DNA of 64,000 nucleotides from assembly GCA_013365325.1 (NCBI GenBank), contig JABVXV010000252.1:29920-93919 (forward strand), written 5' to 3'. This DNA comes from Dipetalonema caudispina (Eukaryota > Nematoda > Chromadorea > Rhabditida > Onchocercidae). A program made the translations under genes and the position numbers. Shown piece by piece: positions 14,401 to 28,300 of this stretch (position 1 is its first letter; the number at the start of each line of letters is the position of its first letter). A model generated the notes under the pieces. It was not told the origin of the DNA. It saw nothing but the letters and a program-made list of their open reading frames with translations, and searched no databases.

Positions 14401-16187
14401 TGTAGCTGTACTCTATTGATTTAATCAAACAGAAATTTCAAATAAGTTATAATTTCATGAAAAGTATAATATTAAGGAATCAAATATTTGTGTAAAATGA
14501 AACAATTGATTGAAAAGCAAATTTGTAAAAGTGTTACGAAACAAAATTGAGAAAAAAAAAATTGAGCAAAAATTCCGGTGCATTACAATAAGTAAGATAA
14601 GATAAGGTGAAAGTTTGAACTTTTAAAATATTCAATTGCTAGAAGTAAAAAATGAACCAAAGGAAGATTAATCAAGGTAAACAATTGTAGTTTCATCAAT
14701 AAAATCACTCTAAGCATTTGATTATTCCAAATGTAATATGATTACTTTTGATGATAAAGTAATCATATGAGAGAGTTTCAAAATTGTCGTAAATTTTCAA
14801 AAAAAAAAAAAAAAAAATTGAAACTGCTGTCAATATCATATGCTGGTTAATCTTCGCTTGTTGTAGATAACATTTGGTCAAATTTTCAATTTTAATTGTT
14901 AAATTATGAAGAAGCAAGCTATGTTGCCTATTCTTGCATTATTCATCATTGTTGCAATTTTTATTATATCATTTTATCAGTTTATTGCTTAGTTTTTTTA
15001 TTAAAGGTTTAATCAACTGATCATTTAATCAGAAAATGAATGGTTCTAAATCCATCTTATCTATTGTTCAATTCCTAATCTTATATCCAACAGGTGTTCA
15101 CTATTAGATACATCTTGTGATATCCGGAAAATTGATTTTTTCAAGTAGCAAAAAAGTTAAAAATTTAGTTTAAAATAAAGTAACATTAAATAGGATGAGA
15201 TAAAAAAATAAAGTGAAATAGGAAAAAAAAAAATGAAGTAGAAAATAACAAATGGAAATAAAAATTTTACTTAGAAATTGACTAATTTAATTTAAGAACA
15301 AACGAGGAAAAACGGGGGGTAAAAAGGTTATTTGTCAGCATAAAGAGACGAAAACGAAAAGGAAAAAGAAAAATTTATTTTGTCAAAAGGTGCCACTTGT
15401 CAAGCAAACAGAAACGTTTTTTTTTTTTTTTTTTTGGCAATGTTAAAAGTATTCTTTTCAAAAAAGTGTGACACAATCCAATTTTTTTGTAAAAATTATT
15501 TCATTTCCATCAATTTATAACCATTAAAAATAAGATTGTCAAATAATGTTTGAAAGAGAAAATGGAAAACATTTTTTTCCCCTTGTAAAATACCAAAAAA
15601 AAGTGCAATTTTTTTTAAAAAAATAGTGAGAAAAGTCAAAGTTTTTCTTGAAGCAAATATATCAAAAAAAAAAAAAAAAAAAACGGTGATTTTTTGAAAA
15701 AATTTGAAAACTTAACTTTTTAAAAAGAAATATGTCAATTTTTTCCTCCAAAAAGTATGCCAAAAAAAACAGTGATTTTTCTTTGAAAAGTATTTTAAAA
15801 AAGATAATTTTTTGACAAAAAGAAAAGAAACGAAAATTTATCATTCATTGAATGATAAAATCAATTAGTGAACACAGAATCCTTTTATTATAAAATCACC
15901 CAATTTTCTATTTTCGTTATTTAAAAATTTCATTTTTTATAGTTTATACTTAAGCACTATGGTTGGAAAATGTGGAAAATACTGGAATCAAATTAATTTA
16001 AATATCGGTATTTCTTTACTTACTTGCTTACTCATGTAATTTTAAACTACAAATCACCAAAAGTTGAAAATTGAAAAGTAGGTAAGTTCCGTAGCTTTTT
16101 TCATTTTTGATAAAAATATAATTAATGGTTCAATATCATTTATAAAGATACAACAAAAATGTTTAATAACTGTTGAAATAAGTTTAG

Positions 16188-16262
16188 TTTGCAAAGTGAA
16201 AAGATGAATTATTATTGTATAAAGCATATTTCATACAATAATTCATCTTTTTACTTTGCAAA
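16188..16262. other. Long hairpin, about 30-bp arms
   Basis: The left arm starts TTTGCAAAGTGAAAAGATGA and the right arm, read in reverse complement, is the same except for one A/G change and a 3-base deletion. The loop is about 14 bases. The size fits a miRNA precursor or a tiny MITE, and neither can be proved here. Confidence 0.6.
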
Positions 16263-16326
16263 TTTGGATTGATAAAGAGCATATGGTATGACTATACTTG
16301 TTAAAAACATACAACATTTATTAGTT

Positions 16327-16395
16327 TTATTGTATTAGCAAATATTTATATCAACTATCAGATAGTTAGTTATATGATAAATGCTAGTACAATAA
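16327..16395. other. Second long hairpin, about 33-bp arms
   Basis: The left arm starts TTATTGTATTAGCAAATATT and pairs with the right arm, which ends ATGCTAGTACAATAA, with a few mismatches and small indels. The centre is AACTATCAGATAGTT. It lies 65 bases after the first hairpin. Confidence 0.55.
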
Positions 16396-17239
16396 GGTTA
16401 TCTGTCAAAATATTAAGCAGAAAACAATGATATCTTTGAATGACAACACTCCCGAATTATTGCTATCACTTTTATGTTTTAATACTTATGTATTTGTTTA
16501 AGCAATAAAATTGATAAAAGGAAAAAATGAAATGAATTAAAATTTAACAAATATATATATGTATCTATGAATGTATAGCTGAACAAATAATAATTTAGGA
16601 CTATTTCGATGGCACAAAATCAATTTTTACCCATTGAATTTGATGCTAATGTATTTTTTATTTACCTTATTACGATTAAGTGATTGAAGTAAATTCAACA
16701 ATGATCATATTTCGACAAATTACCGAAAAATTTGTCATAAAAAAAAAAAAAGCAATACTGGAAAATTGATAACTTTGAAGCAATTATAGTAGTATAATAA
16801 ATGTTGCTATCATGTCATAATTATTCACTTTAAAATTATAATAAAAATATTTCTCAAATAGTTATAATAGCTAAGTTATTATTACTATTTACACGTTGTT
16901 AACACGACATAAATGTTTTCTAAAATTTTTCATTGTATCAGAAAATATTTTTGAAATAGTAACAGTTGAATGATCGATTAATTGCTCTCACATCGTAATC
17001 ACTAATGACTGATTGTTACTTTGCTTGCTATCACATTACATTTATTATTTGAAGTCTTTCATTGTAAAAATATCTCTTAACCAATTGATAACTATCGAAT
17101 ATATTAGTATTATTATGATTTTTGGAAAATTTTAATGTGAGTGAAATTTTATGAAAATTTGAATTGATACGGATAGATTGGAACTTAATTGCTACTAGTA
17201 TGATGTATAATGTTAGTAATACGATATGGATAAATATAC

Positions 17240-17241
<2 letters not shown>

Positions 17242-17328
<87 letters not shown>
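17242..17328. repeat. (ATT)n microsatellite, about 29 units
   Basis: Uninterrupted ATT/TTA units on the plus strand. The poly-Leu and poly-Asn open frames over it are artefacts. Confidence 0.97.
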
Positions 17329-17332
<4 letters not shown>

Positions 17333-20300
17333 TACTGGACGGTATTTTTTTCATCATAATTTTAACTTTAACACTTATTAAAATGATAATTGGATAGTAT
17401 TAATTATCACATTTTTTCATTAATATATAATCCCAAATCTTTCTAACCAAATATTTTTTTTTTCTTTCATTTTCCTTTTTTCCAACTGATTTATTAAGAA
17501 AAAAGAGAACAAAAGCAGGAATTAAAATAAAGTTAATCACAAAACAATAATTTTTAATCATTTTTCGAATATTCGAAAATCAATTTATTTTTGTTAAATA
17601 TTTTTCTTTCTTTTTTTTTGCACTTTTTATCTATGTTCATTAAAATTTTACCGGTAATTATCAAATATTGCTAAATATTGTTGAAAATTGCTGATATTTT
17701 TAATCATCAAATTTGTTTTGTCCCTATTTAAACTAATCCGTCATTTACATATTTAAGTAATGAGAGAAAAAATTTTCCAAATGAATGAAATTTTAACGAA
17801 TTGTATAAATAGGCAATTTTTAAAAAAATTAAGATTAATAGATATACATAAAGTAGTAAATTAATAGGAGCAAAATAAAGCATTATTTTATATTGCGTAA
17901 TCTAATAATTGATATTATTGATTCCTTTCAATTATTTTTATTTTATAGCAAAAAAGAGAGGAAAGATGAAAAAATGAAAAAGAGAAATGGAAATTTTAAT
18001 TGTAGAAACTGATAACTGGAATGGAAATACTTTGTAAATGAAAGTAATGGATAAATAATGTATGACCAATTAATGGACCGTTGATTAGTCGAAATATTAT
18101 TGATTATGCTTATTTGAATTTCGATGAAAATTTCAGATGGTTCCAATTTTAAAATGAATGTTGGACTCAATGAAAAAAAGAAAGGAAATGATTTAATCAA
18201 AATATTTTATGTTTGAATTTGTATCATAAATCAGAATTGTGGATCAATTTTTAATATTGTATTTATGAAGGGAAGAAATAATTCAATGGTTCATTCAAAG
18301 TAAATATACGCTCTGCATTGATAGGAAAGGATATCATTAAATTAATTAATAAAATTGATTAGTACCAATAAATATTGCGCAAAATTTATATCGATTATTT
18401 GAATACATCACAGTTTTAAGATTAATTTAAAATTTTTGAAAATTTTCATACTTTTTAGATTACTATGAATGAAAGTTTGCAAACAGATATTTTGCAACAA
18501 CAAATGTAAATACAAGTTTGCAGATAAGAATGAGAAATTAAAATTAAATGAAAAAATATCAGAAATGATTAAATAAAAACTTTTACATATTGACATCAAT
18601 AATAAAAGAATGAAATTTACTAAAATATTTAAACACGAAGAAATTCAAATTTGAAAATAAATAAAACAAAATATTTGAATGAACTATGAATTTTCTCCTT
18701 CTATTAAGAAACATACAATTAAACGATAAATACATCTATACAGCAAATATTTCAAATATTAAATTGAAGCTTTTGTTAGGGAATTTTTATTCTTCTAAAA
18801 AATATGAAAAGTACGAAAAATTCTCTATTTTTTTTTTCCTGAAAAATAATTACAAGAATAGAAAATGAGAAAAATATTTATTTACACTTTCTTTTTTTTT
18901 TTTTTTTTTTTTCTTTCAAAAAGAAATTAAATAATAAAATTTGGAAAGTTAGAAATAGAATAATGTATATGTGTGATTTTTAGGAAATGTATTGTATTCG
19001 AAATGAAAGTATCTCAATGCAATTGTTAAATATTTTGAAGTTGAAAAAAAAAAAAAAAGGAAAAAAATTCAATTTGCAAAGTTTTTCTTTTTTCTCGTTT
19101 TTAATGTTAATTTAGATGTATTGCATCTAAAAGTTATATTTTAATAAAACTCAAATTAGTAGTATAAGGAAAAAATTCTTTTTTTATTTTTGCATAAAAT
19201 TTTGGTACGTTTAATTATTGGAATTGAATTTTTCTTCTTATGAAAAATTAATTAATGATTGAAATGATAATTGCTATTATCTTTAATTAATTGTTCATAT
19301 TAATAAAAAAAAAAAAAAAAAAAAAAAAAGAGGAAAAAAGATTTCCACATAGACAAAAATAAAGAAAAATAGAAAGTGAAGAATAATTGAAAAGCAAAGA
19401 ATCCCCGCGAGTATACTTCTTTTTTTTTCTTTTTTTCTATTTCAGTGATAAAAAAAAATGTTTAATTAAAATGACGGATTATTTTTGAATAATTGAAAAT
19501 GAATTTAATCGATTAGTCATTAAAATGTGATCTACTATTTCATTGCTAATCAATCTTATCAGCAAAAAAAAGAAAAGAATATTGTGGTTATGTGGGATGA
19601 AGAGATGCAAGGGGGGAAAGTATTGGAGGGAAAAAGGGTCGGGAGAATATTGCAAATAACAGGAAATATTTAAGAAATCGCGGGACTTTATTTATTTATT
19701 TATTTTTTGGCATATTAATGATGAATATTTGTTTAAAATAATTCAAGTTCAAATTAATTTTGAAGAAAGTTTATCAGTTTTGCTGCTATCATGCAGTATT
19801 CATTTCGACTAAGATTTCTGAACTTATTATAAGAAATTTGATTTTCTTGGCAACAATAATTTCTTCTATCACATCGATGTTTAATTATATAATGGAGTTA
19901 ATTGATATGTTAAAATTGAATTAACACTAGGATAATGTAACAATAAACAATGTCAAAAACTTGTTAAGTTTCTTGGAAAATATTTTATATTTGAGTATTT
20001 AAATTTGAGCATTTAAATTTTTGATTCTTTTTTTTTTTTTTGCATTTATCTGTACATTTAAGTATTTTAAGAGTATTAGAAAAAAAATTTTTTTTTCTTG
20101 TAAGAATCCATATATTTAAGTATTTAAATTTAGTAATCACATGATTCTATGATAAGTAAAAATGTTTTATATTTCACATTATTATCAGCAAGGATCATTA
20201 TTAGTGCTGCTATAACACATTTTTATTAAATTTTGCATGTTTAATTGGATATTCACTCAATTCCCGTTTATACATCAAACTTGTAGCATTATATATTATA

Positions 20301-21009
20301 TTTTTCAAATTGATTATTTAATTAAATGTTTACAAATCTTCACTATGGATCGAAAATTCAACTGTTTCATATTTCATATCAAGAGCACGAATAATTTTTT
20401 TTTTCTATTCGTAAAAAGTATCAATTTTCAGCATTGCCGCTTCCTTCATTCTCAAATTTACAACTTCAAATTTAAATATGTAATTTGCTAATATAAAATT
20501 TGAAATGATTAGCAACTTTTAAATGTTACAAAGTAAAGCTTTATCCCAGTAATTATAGGATAAATAATAAGTGCTTAGATTTCATTTAAATAATAATTGA
20601 ATTGGTATATCGGAAAAAAAAATTTGTTTCCGTTATCATCAAAAAAAAATGCTTACTGATAATTATTGATGATTAATGCAACGATCAGGAAATAAAGGAA
20701 AAGCAAACAATCATTTTAAAAAAAAAAAAAATAAAAAGGAAGAAGAACCTTTTTGCTTGTATATAAAATATAAATCAGCAAAAGAAAAAAAAAAATTTAA
20801 ATAAAAAAGAAGACATTTCATTACTATTAAAATTTAAATATTAAATCAAAATTGAAATTTTCAATCATTAAATATTGTAAAAATACTTCAAAAAAAAAAG
20901 AAACTAATACAATCTTTGTAAATATATTCCAAAATAGAAAATGATGAAGAAATGAAAAGACTGCTGCTTCATTAGGTGAAAGATCATTGTATTCTGTACA
21001 ATCGGTTAA

Positions 21010-21076
21010 TGTAACTTTTGTCACATTGATCATTGGTCAGTGTCACTTTGATCATTGGTCAGTGTCACTTTGATCA
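21010..21076. repeat. 22-bp tandem repeat, about 2.5 copies
   Basis: GATCATTGGTCAGTGTCACT recurs at 21028 and 21050, with a shortened copy from 21072. A degenerate related unit precedes it. Confidence 0.85.
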
Positions 21077-24000
21077 AAGCAAATTCTCCCACTTTTTTTT
21101 TTTTTTTTTTTCCTACTTTCCACATTTTTCGATTAACCCAACTGTTACCTCCGCATTTCTTCATCCCTCCCGCCATCTACTCATCCAGTAGTAATCATGA
21201 AGCTATATATCCTTGATACATTACAATTATTATCATTTCCTTCCTCCCACTCTCACTCTCTCTATTATCCTCGACAAAATTATCTAAAATATCCCGATAT
21301 TCCTACCAATATCATTGAAGAGATTGATAGATGAAAGGATGTACCAAAGATCATTGCGCCAGTTGCTTCGATCAAAAATATTTCTTTTCTTTTTTTTTTT
21401 TTTACCTTCTCATATCATTTTTCACTTCCTTAATTTTTTCCCTCTTTTTGCCAACGAAATAGAAAAGATATAAAATTGAAAAATGAAAAAATTATTTTTT
21501 TCAGAAATCAAAAAAAAAAAGGTGAATAATGCGAAGCAATAAATGCATAATCGTTAATGAAAATTTTAAAAAAAAAAGAAATATTAAATTTGAAAATAAA
21601 AAAAAAATTTTTTGAAAACAAAAATTTTTTATAATTTTTTTTTAAAAAAATAATGATTATATCTTAATAAATAAGTAATACGATAAATAATTAAATGAAT
21701 AACAATTGCTTAAATATTGTTTGTAGGAAAAAAAAAAAAAATCAAAATAGTAGCGAAATAAAATAAATGTTTTGCATAAAATAATTTTGAAATTTTATAA
21801 TTTATATAATGAAGCATTAAGAAAATGATATAAATTTTGTTGAAAAAATGATTTAAAATATTTGCAAAAAAGAAAAAAGTTATAAAAAATTAACAAATAA
21901 TAAATAAATTTTGAAATAAATTTAAACAAATCCTAGCATTTATATCCATATAATATATCCAATCTTCTATACTTCATTGTATACTACTTAATAATATCTA
22001 TAATCATATATCATGAATCATTACTGCACATCGCATAATATGAAATAATGAAATCAGACAAAACACTAAGATTTGTTTTACTTTTCCTAATTAAATAAAG
22101 CATTTCTAAACTGCAATTTCTAAAAATTCTGTAAAACAAAAATTCAATGATTAATCATAAAAGTTAGATATTATGAAATTATTCATTTCCATCATCATTT
22201 AATAGTGAATTCATATTCGTTGAAATTTATGACGTATGAATTTGACTGTAATTATATTAAAATGATAATATTTTCTTTAATTTTAACGGTTTACATTTGT
22301 GCAATGCGATATTAGAATGAAAAATACTAACTTGATAAGTTATCTGTGTTACTTTTGATATTTTTTTAATTTAAATTTATTTTAAGTTAAGATTTAAAAA
22401 TTAAGAGATTTTCAAATTTTAATTTCAAATAACCACTTAAATGCACATACTTTTTTGTAAATCGTTCCATTTTCTTCATCAAATAAAGCCAATGTCCCGA
22501 TCTTAAAATCATAATTACTCATCATTGATTTTTTAGATATTTAAAATGAAGAAATTCATGTAAAATGAATAACAAACAAGAGGGAATGACGTATTAACAT
22601 TGTAACGTAGGATTCCCGAAATTTTCTGCTTAAATGCAAATATACCACAAATATTATTAGGTACAGTAAAATACAACGATAATATAGTGATATGATTAGC
22701 AACATAAAACAATAATAACAGTTATGCAATCATATGCAATGATATTATCGATACTGTTCGGGTTAACATTTGAAAATTTGAATATAAAATTTGAAAATCT
22801 CCGATCAGAAATAATCCAAAAATTAATGATAATAAAATGATTGTTTTCAGCCATTTATCAAAATTATTGTTATTAAATCTTTATTTGAAGTATTCAAATT
22901 TTAAATTAATTTTTTGGATTTACAATTACCTCATTGTTGATTTTTCCAGCATAAAGCTTTTTTTTTTTTCTTTTGGAATTATTCCTATTCGTTAAGTTCA
23001 ATTGTTGAATGCTCATATAATGAATGAGAAACTTCGGAATACATCCCAAAATGTATTTCATCATTGATATAACGTCTACTAATGTTTCTACGTCATATCA
23101 ATTATTCAGTTATTTTCGATATTATTAGAATTTAGTTATACTAAATATATAGCATTTATATTTACTTTATTAGTTGAATGCTTCTTCGCTATTTGGTAAT
23201 TTGAATTTTAATTTGTTCTATCTTTAATAATCCAAAACATTCGCATCTTCCGCTTATTCTTTTGCGGAAAATTTCGCAGCGGATCATATATTCGCTCCAT
23301 TCTAGTGATTACAAATTTGAATATATGACGGTATACTAGCACATAACCAATCACAAAATATTTTAGAGATTATAAATTCAAATATCCAACAGAAACAATC
23401 GGTAAAGATATACGTGATACGTGAGAATGAATATCTAAATATTCCGGAATAAACAATTCTAAAGAAATTGATAATTTCAATCTGCTATTATGCTAATATT
23501 TTAATTTTCATACATAACATACTCAAAAAAAGTAAATTTACTCCAGAATGCATGAGTAAATTTTCCATCTGTTATTTGTTTAACTTTATAAATTAGGCTA
23601 CACTTCATACATTTTTCTGGATGACAAAACTTTCCACAGCATCAATTCGATCAAGCATATAAATTTATTGCTAAAAATTTTCATCTCATTGTTTTCCCTC
23701 TCACTAATTATTTTGATCCTGAATTTGTCGTGTAAAATTTATTCAATTTATCCATCAAAAATTTATCTATAACTAGAAATTATCCGCTGTTTGATTTATT
23801 TATTTATAAAATAGTATCGAATTTAAAATATCAACATACAAATTGAATAAATGATATATGTGAGTAGATCTTCAAAAATTATCCATGAAAATTTGAATAA
23901 ATTATTCAAATATTAAGTTGAAATTTTCATAAAATACAAACAACTATAGGAACGTTTGTTTATTCTTTAAACATATCCTGCACAAAAAATTTTTAGAAAC

Positions 24001-25343
24001 ATCAACATCATGGTTAATGTAAAAGTTTTCAAATTGAATTAATTTTATTAATTTTTTAATGCTAAATTAAAATTTATGCAAAAAGAGAAAGTAAAAGAAT
24101 ACCAAACTGTTAAAATAATTAATTTCCGTAACTTTTTATTTGATTTGACTTTTGATTGAAAATAAATTTCCGCACAAAAGCTCTGACGTCAATTGGTAAT
24201 TTAATATCAAAAATTAAAAGTGATAGAAAAGATTATGGCAATTTTTTTGTTTGTTAAAAAATTGTCTGTTTTCGTTTTGATATAGCGATCAAAGAATAAA
24301 ATCAAGTCGTAACAAATTTTGTCGTAATTGATTTCATATGCAACATAGGGAAGTTGTGGTCTGAAAAACGACTGCGACATATGTTTAAATTTCCAGTTTT
24401 AATGGCAGTAGAAAATACTGACGCTGTAAGAAAATTTATTTTGTATATTATGTTTTCTGTATTTATAACTTTGAAATTTGAATTTTATTGATTTTAATCG
24501 ATATTTTAAATTAGTATCAGATATTTGTTTCAAATTGAAAACTTTGATTCTTGCAATTACACATTGTTTTCACATTGTTAAATTAACAACTGCAAAAATT
24601 TGCCGATTGTAAATTTGTTAATTTGTTATTGCAAAATATATTAATTTTTTGCTACAAAATTTATCAATTAGTTACCGTAAAATTAATTTGTTGTCGTGAA
24701 ATTTTTTAATTTATTACCATAAATTTTGCTAATTTATTGTTGTAAAAATTATTAATTTGCTTAACAAAAATTGCTAATTTATTATTAAAGGTAATTAATT
24801 ATGCATTATCAAATAATACTGAATGTTATCGTACGAGATAGTTTTTATATGATTGAGATGTATTATTTCCATAGTTCATAAAAGAATTGAAAATTTTCAG
24901 AAATCTACAATTTCTTCATTTCCTAAATTTTTTAAAAATATGTGTTTGTTCAGTGTAAAAATTGTTCCATATTTTCATGTTTACTTTCTTTACGTACGCA
25001 AAAAATTTTATTCTGACTAAAACGTTTGTTAATGTTTTCGTTCAACTTCATTTAAAATAATTTATTTACAAATCTTAGAGAAAATTTTTAAAAAAAAAAG
25101 CTTTAAAAAAACTCAATTTTTAAATTTGTTGGATGTATATTTACAACACTTTTTTTGATGGGTACGTTGTAAAAATCAATTATTGAATTATTGTATTTGA
25201 CACATGAATGTTCCCGACTATTTGCATGTACAACATTGAATGTTGATAATAATTTTTTATGAAAAATTTCTTGAATTTGTCTATTTTTTAAAAAATTTCT
25301 TGCGAAAAGTACATTTCATACAATTACAAGAAATTCATTTCAG

Positions 25344-25353
25344 ATTTTTCGTA
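25344..25353 (+). promoter_or_regulatory. Candidate spliced-leader acceptor and 5' leader of the UGT gene
   Basis: A TTTCAG acceptor ends at 25343, directly before a 10-base leader and the predicted ATG. The frame is open upstream to 25240, but that extension would place a Phe/Lys-rich stretch before a clear signal peptide, so the ATG at 25354 is preferred. Confidence 0.55.
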
Positions 25354-28300
25354 ATGAAGTTAATGATAGGTTCATTATTATTGTTATTGTTGGAGCAAAA
25401 TGTTTGCAGCTATAAAATATTGATTTATTCACCTCGTATAGGTTCTACAAATGTCGAATATTTGGGTCGTATCGCTGATGAACTAATAAAAGCTGGCCAT
25501 AATGCTGTCAGTTAAATAATAATTCAATATTATTATTAATATATTAATATTGATAATATATTAAAATGAATGCAAAAAGAATAATATGCGAATAACTATA
25601 TGTGAAATATTTGTCATTAAATATTAAATATTATATATAACTATTACTAAATAATATATGCCAATAATTTATTGGTATTAAATACTGAAAATTTGAAAGA
25701 ATTAATAATATAAATAGGATAGTATTGAAAATTGAAGACTCTATTTCGTTTTTTTTTTTTTCGTATTAATTGTAGCTATTTCAACAATTGATGTATTAAA
25801 AATAATATTGAGTAATTTCAACTTTTTTTCGAAACACACTATATGGATTTTCGGAATTTTTTACTTATCATACTGACAAATTGTTTAATTTGCCAAAAAT
25901 TTTTGTATATTTTTTTTCTTATCCAATAAGAAATTTACAATTTCTCCACTGTATAATGTTAATTTCTCCAATCAAATTAACATATGTAAAGAATTATTTG
26001 CCGTTAAATATCAAACTTTTACCTTTGAAATAAGTTATGCATTGTTGTTAGCATGTACTTTTTAATATGATATTTTATTTAAACAATTTTTATTAATTAC
26101 AAATAGTTTTGTTCCACTTGAAGTTCACACATTTGAGACATATATTTCAGGTGATATATTTACCTAACGCGGATCCAAATGTTCAAATAAATGGATCAAA
26201 ATTAGCAAAACTTATCCAAGATAAATCACATTCTTCCTTACTTTCTGAAGATTCCGCTTCGGTTGATTATACATTTTATAATGTGTGGTCTACAAAAGCT
26301 TATTCTTTTTGGGAAATTTTAAAGGTTAATTAATTCTTTTTGGGAAATTTTAAAGGTTAATTAATTCTTTTTGGGAAATTTTAAAGGTTAATTAACTAAT
26401 TGATTTTTAATAAATAAGGAGCGATTTAGCAAAGCGGAAAAGATGGGGATATGATTAAATGATACTAAATAAAGTCATTAATTCTAGGCTTAAACATTAC
26501 CTTGCCGAAAATTTGCATTTTTTCTTCAGGTATTTCGCAAATTTACCGATGTACAGCTAACAAATTGCATCAGTAAGTTTAATTAACTGTTTAATTTATT
26601 TTAGCTAACAGTTTAAAGTTGTAAATTTTATGCCTTCTAAATGCAATTATTATAGTTCTTTTATTAAATTGAATAAATTTAAATAAAACGGTTGTATATC
26701 ATGCAGTATTGCCAAGCAATTAATGTGTAGCTTTATCCAGTTGATTTGACATTTGGCAGTCCAAGTGACCCATGACATCCTTTTTCACTCTAGTATCTTA
26801 ATTTCAATCACAGTGATAAATTTATCAACAAGCAGTCCAAATTTTCAAATGCTGGCTTTTGCATATTTTACTCAAGTTTCTTAGTTTGAACCAAATAAAC
26901 AAATTTGCGAAATCCTGGATTAATTTTCTGACATTAATCTTTAACAAAGCAATGATTGAACTTTTTTCCACTCATTATTTCTTTTCTTTTCCATTTTATC
27001 ATATCATATCATATCTCTTTCATTCTATAAGAGCAACTCCAAGATGACGAATTGTTGAAGCGTTTAAAATCAGAAAATTTCGATTTTGCAATCACTGAAT
27101 TGGTAAGTTTCTGTGGTTTTGCATTATTCAACAAATTGGGTATTGAAAAGTATGCAAGCGTATCGATAACCGATATGATGGAAGTGGTTGTGGATACATT
27201 AGGAGTAAGCAGTAATCCAAGTTTTGTACCAGGTTCGTTATTTGATTATTGTAATTAATTGGTCAGTTAATTTGCAAAGGAAATAAAATTGAAGTAAAAT
27301 TAAAATTTCAGTTTGGAAATTTGGAAAAAAAATATCGAATATGTCGTAATTATAATTTGATATCATTTAATCTTCCTTTTCTCTTGGCATACTTTCACAA
27401 TTTTCAGCAACAACATCGTATGGTATGTCTGATAAAATGAATTATTTCGAAAGGCTTATCAATTTTAAATCATATATGCAAACCTTTTTCCTGCAACGCT
27501 TTTTGCTGTTTCCAGAAATACACCGGAGATTAAGCGATCATCTACCTAATGATTTTCATCTTCCGGTATGTTCTTGAATTATGTATGTATGTAGACTATT
27601 GTAACATTGCGAAATTGAAATAATGCTTCATATTAATATAAAATCAACTGAATTTCAATTTCTTTTTTAAATCTTAAATTATTCATTTCAGAAGCTAATC
27701 AATAGAAATTAAAGGTGTGAATGCTATTATCAGAAATTTGTTAGGCTTAAATATGTGCTACTATCAACTAATTTTTAGGAAGCAATCAGAGGAAGCTCGT
27801 TGGCATTAATAAATTCTGATGAATTTATTCAATTCCCGCGATTGAATGGCCAAAAAATTGTATTTATTGGTGGTATAACATTGGATGAACCTGAACCGTT
27901 GAAAGAGGTTAAATGAAACTTAATTCTAAAAATAAAATTATTTCGTAAAGAACGTTAAATTATGGTAGAAAATAAAAAACATTCATTGATATAATGAATT
28001 ATATCCGAACCATTATAGGATTTTAACTTATACTGGAACTAAAAAATTTAATTATTTAATAATTAGGATTTTATTTTTGTTTTGATGATTAGCTTGTAAT
28101 GTTCCATTATTAATCAAAAAAATCTACTACTTTTCTATTGTTACATCGTCTTGTAGAATTTAAGATTTCAATTTAGTCTTTTAAACATCCCAAATGTAAG
28201 TTTATGTGATTTTTTTCAACTTTGAATCTTTTCTAAAGTTATAAATCAATAAAGGTTATTGATAAGAAACCATAGTATAACCGGTAACTGTATCATTAAT

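Larger units (their letters stand above)
5395..25343. other. About 20 kb without a recognisable gene, between divergent clu-1 and UGT genes
   Basis: Both strands are strongly AT-rich and no open stretch resembles a known protein. Long open frames here come from microsatellites or homopolymers. Contents listed separately are GA, TG and ATT microsatellites, a 108-bp tandem repeat, a 22-bp repeat and hairpins. Genes flank it head to head, so it should hold both promoters, but none can be pinpointed. Non-coding RNA genes or short-exon genes could be missed by eye. Confidence 0.5.

Noticed and set aside
17031..17397. Poly-Asn and poly-Leu frames
   Set aside because: Translations of the ATT microsatellite.
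25240..25353. Upstream in-frame start for the UGT
   Set aside because: The CAG acceptor at 25343 and the signal peptide favour the ATG at 25354.
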